Below are positions 63,356 to 64,000 of a DNA stretch of 64,000 bases, piece by piece. Every line of letters begins with the position of its first letter. The stretch's first letter is position 1. The DNA lies in the NCBI GenBank assembly GCA_949825065.1, contig OX463859.1:29343847-29407846 (forward strand), read 5' to 3'. The stretch is from Odontocerum albicorne (lineage: Eukaryota > Arthropoda > Insecta > Trichoptera > Odontoceridae). The translations under genes were made by a program, and so were the position numbers. The notes beneath the pieces are model-generated. The model was given only the letters and a program-made list of their open reading frames with translations. It searched no databases and was not told the DNA's origin.

Positions 63356-63733
63356 TCATCGATCCAAAGAACGTCATCTTTTGGATCGATGAATCTTGAA
63401 TTGATATGTTATGCACATGCACACCTTGTTTCAACAAGCACATATAAAGGGTCATTGTTAAGGTATAGAGACCCACAATAAAAATTGATTAAAAAAAACT
63501 TAAAATTATAGCGTAGTTTTATTTACCCCCTCCCCTTCGTTAACAATTATCAATTCAGATTAAAACAGTTTTGAATGTAAAATAAATCATGTTGTCTGCA
63601 AGAATCAGAAAACAAGTTGAGCGTATAGCTGCGCCCATTGAATAGGAACTTCTTGTCTGTATATATTTAGAAAAACATATTTGGTAAGACAACTGCAGAA
63701 AACGAACGAACCAATGGAAGACGAATTACAAAG

Positions 63734-63888
63734 AAACCTTTGTAGATCTTACGATGTGTGGTAGAAATCTTTGTAGATCTTACGATATGTGGTAGAAACC
63801 TTTGTAAATCTTACAATATATGGCAGAAACCTTTGTAGATCTTACGATATGTGGTAGAAACCTTTGTAGATCTTACGATATGCGGTAG
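63734..63888. repeat. 31-bp tandem repeat, 5 units
   Basis: Unit 'aaacctttgtagatcttacg' + atatgtggtag, exactly 155 bp. Immediately upstream sequence (aaaacatatttggtaagaca) is shared with 35330-35360. Confidence 0.95.
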
Positions 63889-64000
63889 AAACAGGTGATG
63901 TGTGCAGTGTTCCTATAAAATCACAAACGCACATGTATTAACATTATACATTTTGGTCCTAACGGGAATCTGTCTTGCAAACTTTGGGTTTGAAGACTAG

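Overview
The window is a stretch of repeat-dense animal nuclear DNA, most likely from an insect and plausibly a moth or butterfly. It is AT-rich and has no operons and no recognisable host gene. It is filled with arthropod-type elements: a cecropia-like mariner, a piggyBac relative, several non-LTR (LINE) families, tRNA-derived SINEs and Penelope-like elements. Species assignment is inference; nothing here proves it. A 200-N assembly gap lies at 32803-33002.

Labels used below. LINE-A: a very abundant family whose C-terminus reads ALRWFGHVERMNEERLTKQI and whose 3' tip is a TATG-type simple repeat. LINE-B: 3' UTR ends in a tail shared with SINE-A. LINE-C: C-terminus with YNLRTRRADPNSFRRQ. LINE-D: C-terminus with RWGRQRRRFWNEHVSR. 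LINE-E: C-terminus with LEAFEMW..RRxL. LINE-F: C-terminus with LEYASTVWAPH. SINE-A and SINE-B: two tRNA-derived SINEs. T1 and T2: TTAA-flanked miniature elements. PLE: Penelope-like element.

Layout. 1-6370: a jockey-like fragment, a solo LTR, LINE-A, two T1 copies (one inside a dead mariner) and SINE pieces. 6371-10836: a second copy of the same LTR, split by two later LINE insertions with clear target-site duplications; one carries an almost uninterrupted reverse transcriptase ORF. 10.9-18.5 kb: LINE-A, SINE-A, a truncated mariner and a foldback element holding a 64-bp tandem array. 18578-21182: a complete but mutated piggyBac-type element flanked by TTAA. 21.8-28.8 kb: mariner deletion derivative, LTRs, LINE-B, a tandem array, SINEs. 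29266-31914: a 2.6-kb PIF/Harbinger-like element, flanked by TTA, whose body is about 30 copies of a 73-bp satellite and which keeps the relic of a MADF-like exon. 32-39 kb: T1 copies, the gap, LINE-A/C, SINE-A and two minisatellites. 40-55.9 kb: PLE territory, with inverted and tandem terminal fragments carrying hammerhead-ribozyme-like cores and one GIY-YIG endonuclease coding end, inserted into LINE-A, LINE-B and LINE-F copies. 56253-57539: an intact-looking mariner. 58.5-64 kb: a 33-bp minisatellite open in several frames, LINE-C/D/E/A remnants, a long TA run, SINEs and a 31-bp array.

How the parts work together: the only plausibly active coding unit is the mariner transposase. The rest is a layered insertion record. 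The strongest themes are (i) tandem arrays born inside transposable elements, (ii) a SINE tail matching a resident LINE tail, (iii) Penelope-like ends with ribozyme motifs, and (iv) nested insertions with measurable target-site duplications that give relative ages.
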